DNA of 64,000 bases from an uncultured Ruegeria sp. (GTDB lineage Bacteria > Pseudomonadota > Alphaproteobacteria > Rhodobacterales > Rhodobacteraceae), in the NCBI RefSeq assembly GCF_947497005.1, contig NZ_CANMFF010000001.1, positions 412,918 to 476,917 of the forward strand. Direction: 5' to 3'. How positions within the stretch are numbered: the stretch's first letter is position 1; the number at the start of each line of letters is the position of its first letter. The notes beneath the pieces are model-generated. The model worked only from the letters and a program-made list of their open reading frames with translations. It did not search any database and had not been told where the DNA came from. This document shows, in pieces, positions 53,747 to 62,796 of this stretch. The position numbers and the translations under genes were made by a program.

Positions 53747-53779
53747 CATGTCTGAACGTGAAAACCGCGTTCAGACATG
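53747..53779. repeat. Perfect 12-base inverted repeat after the phosphodiesterase gene
   Basis: CATGTCTGAACG (53747-53758) and CGTTCAGACATG (53768-53779) are perfect complements around a 9-base loop, starting 14 bases after the stop codon. There is no T-run after it, so it could be a Rho-type or factor-dependent end, an mRNA stabiliser or a protein-binding site. Confidence 0.6.
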
Positions 53780-53992
53780 AGAGGATCTTCTTGGCTGTGA
53801 TCATTTCGATATTCCAATGACGCCCATGGGCCATGCGACTGACACTAACCGAAGGTTAGCGCATCAAATCGCGACATCCTTGCCGCGGTGGTGCCTCGTC
53901 GCAAGTTCAATTGCGCCAGTCAGTTGGCTGCGAATCCGTGCCAGAATCAGAAGGTCGAATGTAAGCTTTTGACAGTTTGGTTGCACCACAGC

Positions 53993-54916
53993 CTAATCAT
54001 AGGTCCAAATCCCCTGCCCCAGCGCTTCAATTGCAACCGAGATGCGTTCGAAACTGTCGGCGGCGCGTTTAACTGTCGTTCTCGCACGCAGGTAGCCGTG
54101 AACAAGACCGGGTTCATTGATCCAGTGGGCCTGCCCGCCAGCCGCGATGATCCTCCCACAATAGACCTGCCCGTCATCGCGCAGGGGGTCACATTCCGCG
54201 GTCACAACTACGGTCGGGGGAAGGTTGGAGAAATCGCCATCCTGTAAAGGCGCATAAGTCGGATCGCCCTTGGGCTGGTCGCCCGCGCATCGGACAGTTT
54301 CATAGAATTTGATTTCGTCCAGTGTCAACAAAGGGGCGTGGGCGTGCTCCAGATAGGATCCCTGCGCGCGGTCGCCGCCGAGACCGGGATAGATCAATAC
54401 TTGCCCAAGGATGCCGTCCAACCGTCCGCGTGCATGGTGGGCTACTGCGGCGGCCAGGTTCCCGCCGGCACTGTCACCAGCCAAAATTAGCGGATCACCA
54501 TATTCACCTGCCGCCCAATTCGTCGCCGTCCAACAGTCATCGAATTGCGCAGGATGCACATGTTCGGGACACAGCCTGTAGTCAACCGAGATTACGCGAT
54601 ACCCGGTCTGGGCGCACAACTCAGCGCAGACATCATCATGGCTGTCGAGACCACCAACAACGAATCCACCACCATGAAAATAGACAATGGTTCGGGTTGG
54701 TTGTCCTGCGGTGTAAAGGCGGACCGGAACGCCATCCGCCGTCCGATCCTGTGTTTCCACGCCAGTTGGGTGCGACTGATGAAAATCCTGACACATGGTA
54801 TCATAGACACGGCGTTGGTCTTCGATGGACATCTCAACCGCGTCATCGGGATAACTTTCAGACGTACGACGTATGAACGCCCAGGTTTCTTCGTCGATCA
54901 GGCGTTCATAGTCCAT
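53993..54916 (-). CDS. Alpha/beta hydrolase, HSL (hormone-sensitive lipase) type
   Basis: This 307-residue esterase has the oxyanion-hole motif YFHGGGFVVGG near residue 83 and the nucleophile elbow GDSAGGNLAAAV near 150. The acid region AECDPLRDDG is near 245 and the histidine is in LVHGYLRA near 275. Such enzymes cleave short-chain esters. It starts 12 bases after the stop of the acyl-CoA synthetase gene on the same strand and is probably co-transcribed with it. Confidence 0.88.
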   Translation of the reverse strand: MDYERLIDEETWAFIRRTSESYPDDAVEMSIEDQRRVYDTMCQDFHQSHPTGVETQDRTADGVPVRLYTAGQPTRTIVYFHGGGFVVGGLDSHDDVCAELCAQTGYRVISVDYRLCPEHVHPAQFDDCWTATNWAAGEYGDPLILAGDSAGGNLAAAVAHHARGRLDGILGQVLIYPGLGGDRAQGSYLEHAHAPLLTLDEIKFYETVRCAGDQPKGDPTYAPLQDGDFSNLPPTVVVTAECDPLRDDGQVYCGRIIAAGGQAHWINEPGLVHGYLRARTTVKRAADSFERISVAIEALGQGIWTYD

Positions 54917-54928
54917 TGTCCCTCCGGC

Positions 54929-56818
54929 TTATTCAGACCATTCCCATGGCCGGGTATATGCCCCCAGCACTTTCGAGACATCGTCTTCTGAAGAACCGTT
55001 CGCGTCAAGCTGCGCGACAAGGCCACGTTTTTTGTCGTCAATCACCGAGATAACCCGCGCCGCGCTGCCTGCGGACTCAAGTGCGCCATTGTAGATGCGG
55101 GTGATGGCCTGCTTGCGTAAATCGGGTTTGAATACCTTGCCGACCGCAGTTTTCGGCAGCTCATCCAGAATGGTCATGTGCTTGGGCTGCGCCGCGCGTT
55201 CATGCACATGAACTTTGCAGTATTCCATCAGCTCTTTTTCGGTGACCGAGGCACCGTCGACCAGTTCGACAAAGGCGCAGGGCACTTCGCCGGAATGCGC
55301 GTCCGGCTGACCGATGGCACCGGCAAAGGCAACAGCATCATGACCCAGCAATGCCTCCTCAATCTCGGCCGGGTCGATATTGTGGCCGCCGCGGATGATC
55401 AGATCCTTGGCACGCCCGGTGATCCACAGATAACCATCTTCGTCGAACCGTCCCAGATCGCCCGTGCGAAGGTATTTGTCGAAGTGGTAAAGACCCACAT
55501 TCTTGTCGGCCTCGGTATAGGTATTGCCCGGATAGACACCCGGGTTCGAGATGCAGATCTCACCGATTTGATCCGTGCTGCATTCGGTCGGACCATCCGG
55601 CCCGTCTTGCAGAATTTTCACGTCCGTATAAGGGAACGGGATACCGATCGAGCCGATCTTCTTCTCGCCATCCACCGGGTTGCATGAGACCAGACATGTG
55701 GCCTCGGTCAGGCCATAGCCCTCGACAATTGTGACGCCTGTGGCCTCTTCGAAGCGGCGGAACAACTCCACCGGCAATGGAGCGGAGCCCGAGAAGGCGG
55801 TTTTCACACTAGAGATATCCGCATCCACTGGGCGCTGCATCTTGGCCGAAATCGCGGTAGGTACCGTGATGATAAAGCTCACCTTCCAACGTTCGATCAA
55901 CTTCCAGAAATTGTCGAATACCCCTTCGCCGCGATATCCCTGTGGGGTCGGGAAGATCACATGCGCACCCGAGGACACCGCCGCCATCATGATGACATGC
56001 ACGGCAAAGACGTGGAACATAGGTAGCGGGCACATGATGACGTCGTTCTCGTCAAACAGCAATGTGTTACCCAACCAGCCATTATAGACCAGGCCGGAGT
56101 ATTTGTGCTGCGCCACTTTCGGCATACCGGTTGTACCGCCAGTATGGAAATAACAGGCGACACGATCTTCCTTGCTGTCTTCGAAGGTCAGTGTCGTCGG
56201 CTGTTTGGCCAGTTCCTTGTTGAAATTCTTGTAGTCCGCATGGGCCAGTTTTTCCTTGTCACCCATCTTGGGGCGCAGGAACGGCACCAACCACGACTTG
56301 GGTGGCGTCAGATACCGGTTCAGGTCAATCTCCAGAATGGTTTTGACCTTGGGTGCGTGGCGAACGGCCTCTTCAACCTTCTGGGCGACATCCGTTTTCG
56401 GGAAAGATTTCAGCGTCACCACAACCTTGGCGCCGGTCTCGCGCAGGATCGCTGCAATCTGTTCGGGTTCCAGCAGCGGGTTGATCGGGTTCACAATCCC
56501 CGCAACCGCACCACCCATCATGGTGACCAGCGTCTCGTTACAATTTGGCAGCACATAGGCAACCACGTCGTTCTCGCCAACACCAAGCGAGCGGAACAGG
56601 TTCGCCGACTGATTGACCTGGGCCAGAAGCTCAGACCAGGTCAGGGTTTCGGCCTTGTCATCGGGGCCGGAAAAAAGCTGGAAACTTATGGCATTGTGGT
56701 TCGGGAATTTCCCCGCCGTGCGCGACAAGAGCTGATGGAAGGTGACAGGCAGATCCCGATCCTCCCACGACATTTCCTGTTCCATGCGCTTCTTGTCTTC
56801 CAATCCCACAAAGGCCAT
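54929..56818 (-). CDS. Acyl-CoA synthetase (AMP-binding family)
   Basis: This 629-residue AMP-forming enzyme activates a carboxylic acid to its CoA thioester. AMP-binding motifs are YFHTGGTTGMPKVAQHKYSG near residue 205, GYGLTEATCLVSCNP near 355 and the GDLGRFDEDGYLWITGRAKDLIIRGG region near 460, with KTAVGKVFKP holding the catalytic lysine near the C-terminus. I chose the ATG at 56818 after GGGAGGAACCAC; the open frame upstream has no such site. The substrate (fatty, aryl or other acid) is open. It pairs with the esterase gene downstream. Confidence 0.9.
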   Translation of the reverse strand: MAFVGLEDKKRMEQEMSWEDRDLPVTFHQLLSRTAGKFPNHNAISFQLFSGPDDKAETLTWSELLAQVNQSANLFRSLGVGENDVVAYVLPNCNETLVTMMGGAVAGIVNPINPLLEPEQIAAILRETGAKVVVTLKSFPKTDVAQKVEEAVRHAPKVKTILEIDLNRYLTPPKSWLVPFLRPKMGDKEKLAHADYKNFNKELAKQPTTLTFEDSKEDRVACYFHTGGTTGMPKVAQHKYSGLVYNGWLGNTLLFDENDVIMCPLPMFHVFAVHVIMMAAVSSGAHVIFPTPQGYRGEGVFDNFWKLIERWKVSFIITVPTAISAKMQRPVDADISSVKTAFSGSAPLPVELFRRFEEATGVTIVEGYGLTEATCLVSCNPVDGEKKIGSIGIPFPYTDVKILQDGPDGPTECSTDQIGEICISNPGVYPGNTYTEADKNVGLYHFDKYLRTGDLGRFDEDGYLWITGRAKDLIIRGGHNIDPAEIEEALLGHDAVAFAGAIGQPDAHSGEVPCAFVELVDGASVTEKELMEYCKVHVHERAAQPKHMTILDELPKTAVGKVFKPDLRKQAITRIYNGALESAGSAARVISVIDDKKRGLVAQLDANGSSEDDVSKVLGAYTRPWEWSE

Positions 56819-56977
56819 GTGGTTCCTCCCGTATATTCTCCCGCATTTTGCACGGGCTTGTTGTTCGCAACCAAGATGGAAGCAAAACAAACCTCGCGCA
56901 AGCGAGGCCTTAGCCTTCAAAGGGGGTAAAATGTAGAATGACGCAGCGGAGATTCCGTAAATGCCGGAGCGTCACTC

Positions 56978-58798
56978 TTATTCTGCGGCGACACCGTCGG
57001 TGAACTGTAACCTTGCAAGACGTGCATAAAGCCCGTCCTGAGACACCAGATCATCATGGCTGCCCTGTGCCACGATGCGCCCGTCTTCCAATACGACGAT
57101 GCGGTCGGCTTTCTTTACGGTTGCCAGTCTATGCGCAACGATCAGGGTCGTGCGTCCCGCGCGCATCTGGTCCACCGCGCCCTGTACTGCCCGTTCGCTT
57201 TCCGCATCAAGGGCCGAGGTCGCCTCGTCCAGCAGCAGCACCGGTGCATCACGCAAGATGGCACGCGCGATTGCGATACGTTGTTTCTGTCCGCCGGACA
57301 GCATGACACCACGCTCGCCGACAAAACTGTTATAGCCTTCAGGCAAGGCGGTAATGAACTCATGTGCAGCGGCGGTTCGAGCGGCGGCTTCGACTTCGGC
57401 ATCAGTCGCGTCCAGACGACCAAAGCGAATGTTTTCCAGGGCCGATGCTGCAAAGATCACCGGATCCTGAGGCACCAGAGACATATAAGTGCGGAAATCT
57501 GACCGATCCAGTTCTCGCAGGTCATGGCCGTCCAGCGTGACCCGGCCCATGTTGGGATCATAGAACCGTTGGATCAATTGAATAATGGTCGTTTTACCCG
57601 CACCCGACGGTCCGACAAATGCAACGGTTTCGCCCGGATTTACGTGAAGCGACAAATGATCCAGCGCCACCGTATCGGGGCGCGCGGGATAGCGGAAGCT
57701 GACATCGTCGAACCGGATTTCGCCCTGAATGTCTTTGGGTAGCATCGCCGGTTTGGCTGGATCAATTACCGTGTCTTCGGCATTCAGCAACTCGACCAGA
57801 CGTTCAGTGGCCCCGGCAGCGCGCTGAAGTTCGCTCCAGATCTCGGACAGGGCCGCGACCGAACCTGCCATGATGATCGAATAGATCACAAACTGGATCA
57901 GGACGCCTTCGCTCATCAAACCGTTGCGGACATCATTCGCACCCATCCACAGAACCCCAACGATGCCTGAGAACACCAGAAAGATCACAATCACCGTCAG
58001 GACCGCGCGGGTCTGAATACGGCGCAGAGAAACCCTATACGAAGTCTCCGTCATCTCGCCGAATTGCCGACGACTGGCCTGTTCATGGGTAAATGCCTGT
58101 ACAGTCTGCACCGCGCCCAAAGCCTCACCCGCGTTTCCGGATGAAGCCGCAATCCAGTCCTGATTCTCGCGGCTGATCACGCGCAGCCGACGCCCCAGAA
58201 CCAGAATCGGGACCACAACAACCGGGATCAGCAACAAGACCAACCCGGTCAGTTTGGCCGAGGTCAGCAGCATCAGCACCAACCCACCAATGAACATAAG
58301 CATATTTCGCAACGCTATGGACACGGATGAACCCAGGACCGATTGGATCAACGTCGTGTCTGTGGTGATCCGGCTTAACACCTCACCAGTCATGACGCGC
58401 TCGTAGAATTCCGGGCTCATGCCGATAACACGATCAAACACCGCCTTGCGGATATCGGCCACCACCCGTTCGCCAAGACGGGTCACTAGCGCGTATCGGA
58501 TCCCCGTGCCAACAGCCAGAACAGCGGCAATGACCAGCGCGGCCAGAAAATACCAATCTAGAAGTTCACCGTCCTGAATACGGAAATTGTCGACCACACG
58601 CCGGACCGCCAGTGGCAATGTCAGTGTCATGCTCGCCGTCAGAATCAACGCCAGCGTCGCACCGATCATCAATATTTTGTAGGGTTTCATGAACGGCCAG
58701 AGCGAACCCAGTACCCCAAGTTTCTTCGAGCCGGCGCGCTCTTCGGTGGCTCCGGGGGCTGCAGCATGCGCTGGTTTGTCGGCGGGTTGTCTTGCCAT
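56978..58798 (-). CDS. ABC transporter, fused permease and ATPase (MsbA/LmrA-like exporter)
   Basis: This 606-residue half-transporter has a soluble N-terminus, six membrane helices at about residues 35-325 and one ATPase domain at about 360-600. Walker A is GPSGAGKTT, the signature LSGGQKQR and Walker B VLLLDEATSALD, followed by the H-loop IVAHRLATV. It acts as a dimer and exports lipids or drugs; the cargo is unknown. It is a single-gene unit. Confidence 0.92.
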   Translation of the reverse strand: MARQPADKPAHAAAPGATEERAGSKKLGVLGSLWPFMKPYKILMIGATLALILTASMTLTLPLAVRRVVDNFRIQDGELLDWYFLAALVIAAVLAVGTGIRYALVTRLGERVVADIRKAVFDRVIGMSPEFYERVMTGEVLSRITTDTTLIQSVLGSSVSIALRNMLMFIGGLVLMLLTSAKLTGLVLLLIPVVVVPILVLGRRLRVISRENQDWIAASSGNAGEALGAVQTVQAFTHEQASRRQFGEMTETSYRVSLRRIQTRAVLTVIVIFLVFSGIVGVLWMGANDVRNGLMSEGVLIQFVIYSIIMAGSVAALSEIWSELQRAAGATERLVELLNAEDTVIDPAKPAMLPKDIQGEIRFDDVSFRYPARPDTVALDHLSLHVNPGETVAFVGPSGAGKTTIIQLIQRFYDPNMGRVTLDGHDLRELDRSDFRTYMSLVPQDPVIFAASALENIRFGRLDATDAEVEAAARTAAAHEFITALPEGYNSFVGERGVMLSGGQKQRIAIARAILRDAPVLLLDEATSALDAESERAVQGAVDQMRAGRTTLIVAHRLATVKKADRIVVLEDGRIVAQGSHDDLVSQDGLYARLARLQFTDGVAAE

Positions 58799-58927
58799 GT
58801 CGGGCCCTTGTGTCCTGATCGGTGCTGAGTGATCGCTTTCTTGGCCTTAGCGGCAGAGTTGGTCAAGCATCACAACCAAAATCGTCGGTCCGACAGGGCC
58901 ATTTGACGCAGAAACTCAGGAAGGGAA

Positions 58928-59001
58928 TGGAGCGGGTAGACGGAATCGAACCGACATAGCCTGCTTGGAAGGCAGGGGCTTTACCATTAAGCTATACCCG
59001 C
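58928..59001 (-). tRNA. tRNA-Gly (anticodon TCC)
   Basis: On the minus strand the acceptor arm GCGGGTA (59001-58995) pairs with TACCCGC (58938-58932). The D arm is AGCTTAATGGTAAAGC, the anticodon stem CCTGC/GCAGG encloses TTCCAA with TCC in the centre, and the T arm contains GGTTCGATTCC. The terminal CCA is encoded (58930-58928). The 74-base length and all arms are standard. Confidence 0.97.
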
Positions 59002-59014
59002 AAATGGTTTGCGC

Positions 59015-59043
59015 TGGTTAAGTCATGCGCCCGGGCGCGTCAA
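59015..59043 (-). promoter_or_regulatory. Probable promoter of tRNA-Gly
   Basis: TTGACG (59043-59038) and TAACCA (59020-59015) are 17 bases apart on the minus strand, 14 bases before the tRNA 5' end. The spacing fits a sigma-70 promoter. Confidence 0.6.
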
Positions 59044-59105
59044 GCCGGAAGTGCGAAAATTCACGCTATCAAATTTGCGAAATCGCCCGACTTGCTTCTG
59101 AGGTT

Positions 59106-59978
59106 TCAATCCAGGTTTCGAAACAATCGCGTCGAGGAGAAAAACTGCTCCAGCTCCTCGATCCGCTCCTTGCTTTCTTCCCACCGCGCCTCTTGCACTT
59201 CGGCAATCAGCGTTTCCGATATCAACTGTAAGGCAATTGTCGAATCCCAACTGGACGGGGCCTCGACCAGCGCGTGAAACGTATAATTGGCAGCCTTGCC
59301 AATCGGTGATCCCCATTGATCTGTGAACAGAACAACTGTCACGCCGCGGCTTGAGGCGACCTGTGCCAGTTTCTCCAGATGCGCCTCGTATCGTCGAATG
59401 TCGAAGATCACCAGAACGGACGACTCGTCCATATCCAGCAGATACTGCGGCCAGACATTCGCCGAATTGCCCAACATCGTCACATTGGGCCGGATGATCT
59501 GCATGTGATTGAAAAGGTAATCCGCGTTCGATCGGGTGATGCGCCCGCCCACGACATAAAGATGGCGATCTGTGTCTGCCAAAAGCTGGGCAACTGTATC
59601 GAACATCTCTTTATCCAAACGTTCCAGCGTGTGGCGTATGTTTGTCCAAACAGCCTGCGCAAAACGCGTTGTCGGGTGTTCGGCCTCGTCATCGACAACC
59701 CATGCATCCCGTTTCGAGATCGGCTTTTTTATCTGTTCTGCCACCTCTTCACGCAGTGCATCCTGCAGGTCCGGAAACCCGTCGAACCCAAGCTTGCGCG
59801 CCATACGAATAACGGTTGGGGTCGAAACCTGAGCTGCAGCCGCCAGCTTGGTGATCGATTGCAAGCCAGCCATCGGATAGTCCTGCAACAGGATTGACGC
59901 CAACTGACGCTCGGAGCGTGTGAGATCTTCCAGCTCATCTTGTATCCGCTGTTTGACAAGTTTTGCAACGGTGGCCAT
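59106..59978 (-). CDS. RpiR/MurR-family transcriptional regulator
   Basis: This 290-residue regulator has an N-terminal HTH_6 domain (residues 1-85: DEWEDLTRSERQLASILLQDYP-like, then TKLAAAAQVSTPTVIRMARKLGFDGF). The C-terminal SIS-type domain at about 115-270 has DRHLYVVGGRITRSNADYL and VLVIFDIRRYEAHLEKLAQVASSRG. It is divergent from the catabolic cluster at 60082 and likely controls it together with itself. SIS domains usually bind phosphosugars, but the cluster suggests a nitrogenous compound. Confidence 0.9.
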   Translation of the reverse strand: MATVAKLVKQRIQDELEDLTRSERQLASILLQDYPMAGLQSITKLAAAAQVSTPTVIRMARKLGFDGFPDLQDALREEVAEQIKKPISKRDAWVVDDEAEHPTTRFAQAVWTNIRHTLERLDKEMFDTVAQLLADTDRHLYVVGGRITRSNADYLFNHMQIIRPNVTMLGNSANVWPQYLLDMDESSVLVIFDIRRYEAHLEKLAQVASSRGVTVVLFTDQWGSPIGKAANYTFHALVEAPSSWDSTIALQLISETLIAEVQEARWEESKERIEELEQFFSSTRLFRNLD

Positions 59979-60045
59979 CGGAACTCTCGTTTCTCGAATT
60001 TGTTACAGGATATGTTTGTTTGTAATTTTGTCTACAGAAATTTTC

Positions 60046-60079
60046 TTGACAGGTGAGAAGTCACTGTAACAAATGTTAC
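60046..60079. promoter_or_regulatory. Promoter and operator of the TRAP/amidohydrolase cluster
   Basis: A TTGACA -35 lies at 60046-60051. A perfect dyad GTAACA-AA-TGTTAC (60066-60079) covers the expected -10 and start area. A second copy of the half-site, TTTGTTACAG (59999-60008), is an exact inverse of CTGTAACAAA at 60064-60073. A regulator such as the divergent RpiR protein would fit these sites. Confidence 0.6.
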
Positions 60080-60081
60080 CC

Positions 60082-60867
60082 ATGCTTCACGAAACCGAGT
60101 CATCTTTGCTAATGCCGACAGAAGCCCCGGCAGCCCGCGTGCTGAATGCGCATGGCCGCGCGCATGCTGTGCTGATATGCGAACATGCAAGCCGGTTTAT
60201 TCCGGCGGCCCTCAACGGATTGGGGTTGGATGAGGCCGCTGCATCCTCTCATGCCGCGTGGGATATCGGCGCGCTGGATCTTTCGGTGGAATTGATGGGT
60301 GCACTGGATGCGCCGCTGGTCCATTCGCGCGTCAGTCGCCTCGTCTATGACTGCAACCGCCCGCCCGAACGCATAGATGCCATGCCGCGGGTCAGCGAAG
60401 TGTTTTCCGTTCCCGGCAATGCAAATCTGACCAATGCGCAGCGCGAACAACGCATACGTGACGTCTATGAGCCGTTCGCACAGTTGGTTTCCTCCACTCT
60501 GGATACACGACCCGAACCACCGGTTGTTATCACAATCCATAGTTTCACGCCGGTCTACAAAGGAAAACCTCGATCAGTAGAGCTGGGCATTCTTCACGAC
60601 GAAGACGACCGCGCGGCCCAACTCATGCTGCGGCACTCAGAAAGCTCGGGGCTACACGTGGCATTGAACGAGCCTTATTCGGCCACGGATGGCGTCACGC
60701 ACACGTTGCGCGAACATGCGATCAGGCGTGGACTTCCGAATGTCATGATCGAAATACGCAACGATCTGATCGACACACCAACAGGCGTAAACCACATTGC
60801 AGGGCTGCTGACGCCGATCCTGCAATCGGTCGTCACCGCGTTTTCGCACGCAGAGGCGAAACCATGA
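60082..60867 (+). CDS. N-formylglutamate amidohydrolase family protein
   Basis: This protein of about 261 residues has the N-formylglutamate amidohydrolase pattern, AVLICEHASRFIPAALNGLG near residue 30 and SRLVYDCNRPPERIDAMP near 92, with HSFTPVYKGKPR near 155. Family members release formate from N-formylglutamate or cleave related amides. ATG codons at 60073, 60082 and 60112 are in frame. The first lies inside the operator-like dyad and close to the expected transcription start, so a later start is more likely; I list 60082. It begins a cluster with a TRAP transporter. Confidence 0.85.
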   Translation: MLHETESSLLMPTEAPAARVLNAHGRAHAVLICEHASRFIPAALNGLGLDEAAASSHAAWDIGALDLSVELMGALDAPLVHSRVSRLVYDCNRPPERIDAMPRVSEVFSVPGNANLTNAQREQRIRDVYEPFAQLVSSTLDTRPEPPVVITIHSFTPVYKGKPRSVELGILHDEDDRAAQLMLRHSESSGLHVALNEPYSATDGVTHTLREHAIRRGLPNVMIEIRNDLIDTPTGVNHIAGLLTPILQSVVTAFSHAEAKP

Positions 60868-60883
60868 GAGCAGAGGTATCGAG

Positions 60884-61402
60884 ATGAAATTCATGCGGGG
60901 ATACGTGGCGGCCATTGACCGCACGAACCGCTGGATTGGGCGCGTTGTCATGTATGGCATTTTCGTCATGATGGGCATTCTGCTCTGGTCCTCGATTTCG
61001 AAAACCTTCTTTCTGCCATCGCTCTGGACACTGGAAATGGCTCAGTTCGCCATGGTGGCCTATTACATTCTGGGCGGCCCTTATTCGATCCAGATGGGGT
61101 CCAACGTCCGCATGGACCTGCTGTACGGCGAATGGTCCGACCGCCGTCAGGCATGGACGGATGCGATCACCGTCTTTTTCCTGATCGTGTACCTGGGCGT
61201 AATGATCTATGGCGGCTACGACTCGCTCAGCTATTCGCTTCAATATGGCGAGCGTAGCCCGACCGCGTGGCGCCCCTATCTCTGGCCGATCAAGGTTATC
61301 ATGGTCGTCGGACTGTTCCTGATGTTGCTTCAGGCAATCTCGGAACTCTTCAAAGATATTTTGCGCCTCAAGGGCGACGACATCCCGCGCGAGGTGATCT
61401 GA
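60884..61402 (+). CDS. TRAP transporter small permease (DctQ type)
   Basis: This 172-residue membrane protein with four helices contains the DctQ-type stretch WTLEMAQFAMVAYYILGGPYSIQMG near residue 50 and GERSPTAWRPYLWPIKVIM near 125. It couples with the large subunit encoded next. Its stop and the next start overlap as TGATG. Confidence 0.9.
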   Translation: MKFMRGYVAAIDRTNRWIGRVVMYGIFVMMGILLWSSISKTFFLPSLWTLEMAQFAMVAYYILGGPYSIQMGSNVRMDLLYGEWSDRRQAWTDAITVFFLIVYLGVMIYGGYDSLSYSLQYGERSPTAWRPYLWPIKVIMVVGLFLMLLQAISELFKDILRLKGDDIPREVI

Positions 61403-62727
61403 TGTCTTATGAACTGATCGCCATCCTGATGTTTTCGACCATGATGCTGATGCTGCTGACCGGGCAGCGGGTGTTCGGAGCCATTGGCTTTGTTGCCGTG
61501 ATGGCCGCCTTGTTCCTGTGGGGGGATCGCGGTGGTTATGACATTGGCTTTTCGGCCGCCATGAAACTGATGAAATGGTACCCGCTACTGACGCTGCCGA
61601 TGTTCATCTTCATGGGTTACGTGCTGGCCGAATCCAAAATCGCAGACGATCTGTACAAGATGTTCCACGTTTGGATGGGCGGCTTGAATGGCGGTCTCGC
61701 GATTGGCACGATTGGTCTTATGGTGCTGATTTCGGCCATGAACGGGCTGAGTGTCGCAGGCATGGCCATTGGCGCGACCATTGCGCTGCCTGAGTTGCTG
61801 AAACGCGGATATGACAAAAAGATGGTGACAGGGGTGATACAAGCCGGATCGTCACTGGGTATCCTTGTACCGCCATCCGTCGTGCTGGTTCTTTATGCGA
61901 TGATCGCGCGTCAGCCGGTTGGCCAACTTTGGTTGGCTGGGTTGCTGCCGGGCTTGATGATGGCTGCGATGTTCATCCTCTACATTGTGATCCGCTGCCG
62001 CATTAACCCGGCATTGGGGCCTGCTCTGTCAGCCGAGGAACGCGACGTGCCAATGGCAGAGAAACTGCGCCTGTTGCGTGCCGGCCTTCTGCCTTTGGGT
62101 ATTTTCGCCGCAATGATGGTGCCCTTCGTCAATGGCTGGACCTCGCTGGTCGAAAGTTCGGCCATCGGCGCCTTGACGGCTTTCGCAGCCGCCATCCTCA
62201 AAGGTCGTATGACACGCAAGGTTTTCGAAACCTCAGTACGGTCAACGCTGGGCATCACGTGCATGTTCATGTGGATCATCCTCGCTGCGCTGGCATTCGG
62301 AGCCGTATTCGATGGGCTGGGCGCGGTGCGTGCAATCGAAAACCTGTTTACTGAACGCCTGGGATTGAACCCGTGGGTGATCCTGATTTTCATGCAGCTC
62401 AGCTTTATCCTGATGGGCACTTTCCTTGATGATACTGCTATGCTGGTCATCGTTGCGCCACTTTACGTTCCCTTGGTCGGCGCGATGGGATTCGATCTGA
62501 TCTGGTACGGCGTGCTCTATACGATCACGACCCAGATCGCCTATATGACACCGCCCTTCGGTTACAACCTGTTCCTGATGCGCGCGATGGCGCCGCCAGA
62601 GATTTCGCTGCGCGACATCTATGGATCGATCCTGCCCTTCGTGATTGTGATGACGCTTGCACTGGCGATCATAATGACCTTCCCGCAAATCGCGTTATGG
62701 CTGCCTGAATACGTTTACAACAAATGA
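61402..62727 (+). CDS. TRAP transporter large permease (DctM type)
   Basis: This 441-residue membrane protein has eleven or more helices and the DctM pattern: WYPLLTLPMFIFMGYVLAES near residue 60, VIQAGSSLGILVPPSVVLVLYA near 145, and DDTAMLVIVAPLYVPLV near 345. It is the ion-coupled transport subunit that takes ligand from the periplasmic receptor. The ATG at 61402 overlaps the small permease stop by one base; the open frame further upstream lies inside that gene. Confidence 0.93.
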   Translation: MSYELIAILMFSTMMLMLLTGQRVFGAIGFVAVMAALFLWGDRGGYDIGFSAAMKLMKWYPLLTLPMFIFMGYVLAESKIADDLYKMFHVWMGGLNGGLAIGTIGLMVLISAMNGLSVAGMAIGATIALPELLKRGYDKKMVTGVIQAGSSLGILVPPSVVLVLYAMIARQPVGQLWLAGLLPGLMMAAMFILYIVIRCRINPALGPALSAEERDVPMAEKLRLLRAGLLPLGIFAAMMVPFVNGWTSLVESSAIGALTAFAAAILKGRMTRKVFETSVRSTLGITCMFMWIILAALAFGAVFDGLGAVRAIENLFTERLGLNPWVILIFMQLSFILMGTFLDDTAMLVIVAPLYVPLVGAMGFDLIWYGVLYTITTQIAYMTPPFGYNLFLMRAMAPPEISLRDIYGSILPFVIVMTLALAIIMTFPQIALWLPEYVYNK

Positions 62728-62749
62728 TCCCGGATCAAACCGGGGCGTC

Positions 62750-62766
62750 GCGGGGGCGATCCCCGC
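62750..62766 (+). other. Hairpin between TRAP permease and receptor genes
   Basis: GCGGGG (62750-62755) and CCCCGC (62761-62766) enclose five bases in the 69-base gap before the receptor gene, with no T-run. Such hairpins often protect the downstream receptor mRNA and raise its level over the permease. Confidence 0.5.
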
Positions 62767-62796
62767 ATAACTGAAACTGACCAACGGAGAGAGAGA

